DNA from: CAWDMC01 sp963803295
GTDB lineage: Bacteria; Acidobacteriota; Terriglobia; UBA7540
Direction of reading: 5' to 3'
Assembly (NCBI GenBank): GCA_963803295.1
Contig: CAWDMC010000023.1
Coordinates: forward strand, 248,001-312,000
DNA length: 64,000 nt
Each line of letters starts with the position of its first letter. Position 1 is the first letter of the stretch. This document shows, in pieces, positions 63,820-64,000 of this stretch. The position numbers and the translations under genes are program-made. The notes beneath the pieces are model-generated. The model saw only the letters and a program-made list of their open reading frames with translations. It was not told the origin of the DNA and made no database searches.

Positions 63820-64000
63820 ATGATCGGATCTGCGCGACTGCGAAAAGATTCGGCGATGCGATTGGCCGGATGGCGGGTGCTCTCCCTTACGCTCTGGCTC
63901 GGGTGCCAGACTTTCTGCCCTCTTTGGGTCCAGGCCCAACTGAAGAGTAATCCCTTGGTTTGCTCCAAGCCCGACACTTCTCTTCAACTGCAGGATGTTC
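63820..64000 (+). CDS. N-terminus of a secreted protein (partial)
   Basis: An open frame starts at ATG 63820 (or ATG 63856 in the same frame) and runs off the end. The later start gives a clean signal peptide (MRLAGWRVLSLTLWLGC then QTFCPLWVQAQ) with a likely cleavage after QAQ. Too little of the mature protein is present to name a family. Confidence 0.5.
   Translation, partial: MIGSARLRKDSAMRLAGWRVLSLTLWLGCQTFCPLWVQAQLKSNPLVCSKPDTSLQLQDV

Overview
The window looks like chromosomal DNA from a soil-type Acidobacteriota (inference). The reasons are a fairly GC-rich sequence, many secreted tetratricopeptide (TPR) proteins, two CRTAC1-type proteins (FG-GAP/VCBS repeats plus a UnbV/ASPIC tail), a long Oar-like TonB-dependent receptor with an N-terminal carboxypeptidase-regulatory domain, several twin-arginine (Tat) signals on enzymes, and a large load of decaying mobile DNA. 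No rRNA gene or CRISPR array is present. One intact tRNA-Ser(GGA) lies near the left end, next to a tRNA-Asn 3' half that looks like an old attachment site.

Region 1 (about 1.0-24.3 kb) is a polysaccharide-utilisation-like locus. It holds a GH39-type glycosidase, a GH51 alpha-L-arabinofuranosidase, the Oar-like receptor, six secreted TPR proteins, two Tat-exported CRTAC1 proteins and a LacI-family regulator. A 5'-truncated GH127 (beta-L-arabinofuranosidase family) gene lies at its right edge. Three LacI-operator-like sites (pattern TGKAAGCGYTNNCA) precede the receptor, the GH51 gene and one TPR gene, which suggests a pentose-polysaccharide regulon run by the local LacI protein.

Region 2 (about 24.3-33.9 kb) is a graveyard of gene fragments. 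It contains the GH127 remnant, an AbiEi-type antitoxin fragment and a 3'-cut membrane protein gene joined at sharp seams. These are followed by a shattered IS21 istA, a CHC2 zinc-finger primase fragment, a zinc-ribbon (DUF6431-like) reading frame without a normal start, a RepA-like ATPase pseudogene and a TPR pseudogene. The TPR pseudogene is interrupted by a complete IS1595-family element with perfect 24-bp terminal repeats and an 8-bp target duplication. An Oar-like receptor pseudogene with a large internal deletion closes the region.

Region 3 (33.9-37.8 kb) is a compact sugar-acid operon: class II aldolase, a broken epimerase-like remnant, a PfkB (KDG-type) kinase, a KDPG/KDPGal-type aldolase and an enolase-superfamily sugar-acid dehydratase. 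Dehydratase, kinase and aldolase together make a De Ley-Doudoroff-type route from an aldonate to pyruvate and a triose phosphate.

Region 4 (37.8-41.7 kb) is again mobile debris: an IS end and transposase tail, a truncated IS1634-type transposase, a second internally deleted Oar receptor and a 5'-truncated group II intron.

Region 5 (41.7-53.9 kb) holds a secreted trypsin-like protease with five Ig-like repeats, a YwbE protein, a three-gene operon of SELENBP-type protein, GMC oxidoreductase (frameshifted) and gluconate-2-dehydrogenase subunit 3, and an ABC-2 exporter/TetR operon with a clear palindromic operator in its promoter. A lipoprotein and a DUF1697 protein follow.

Region 6 (54.1-64.0 kb) is a second carbohydrate cluster. 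A large Tat-targeted protein with a six-hairpin-glycosidase-like region (frameshifted near its start) diverges from an operon of sodium/solute symporter, Tat-exported xylose-isomerase-like TIM-barrel protein and secreted TPR protein. A short-chain dehydrogenase converges on that operon, and the window ends inside the start of a secreted protein.
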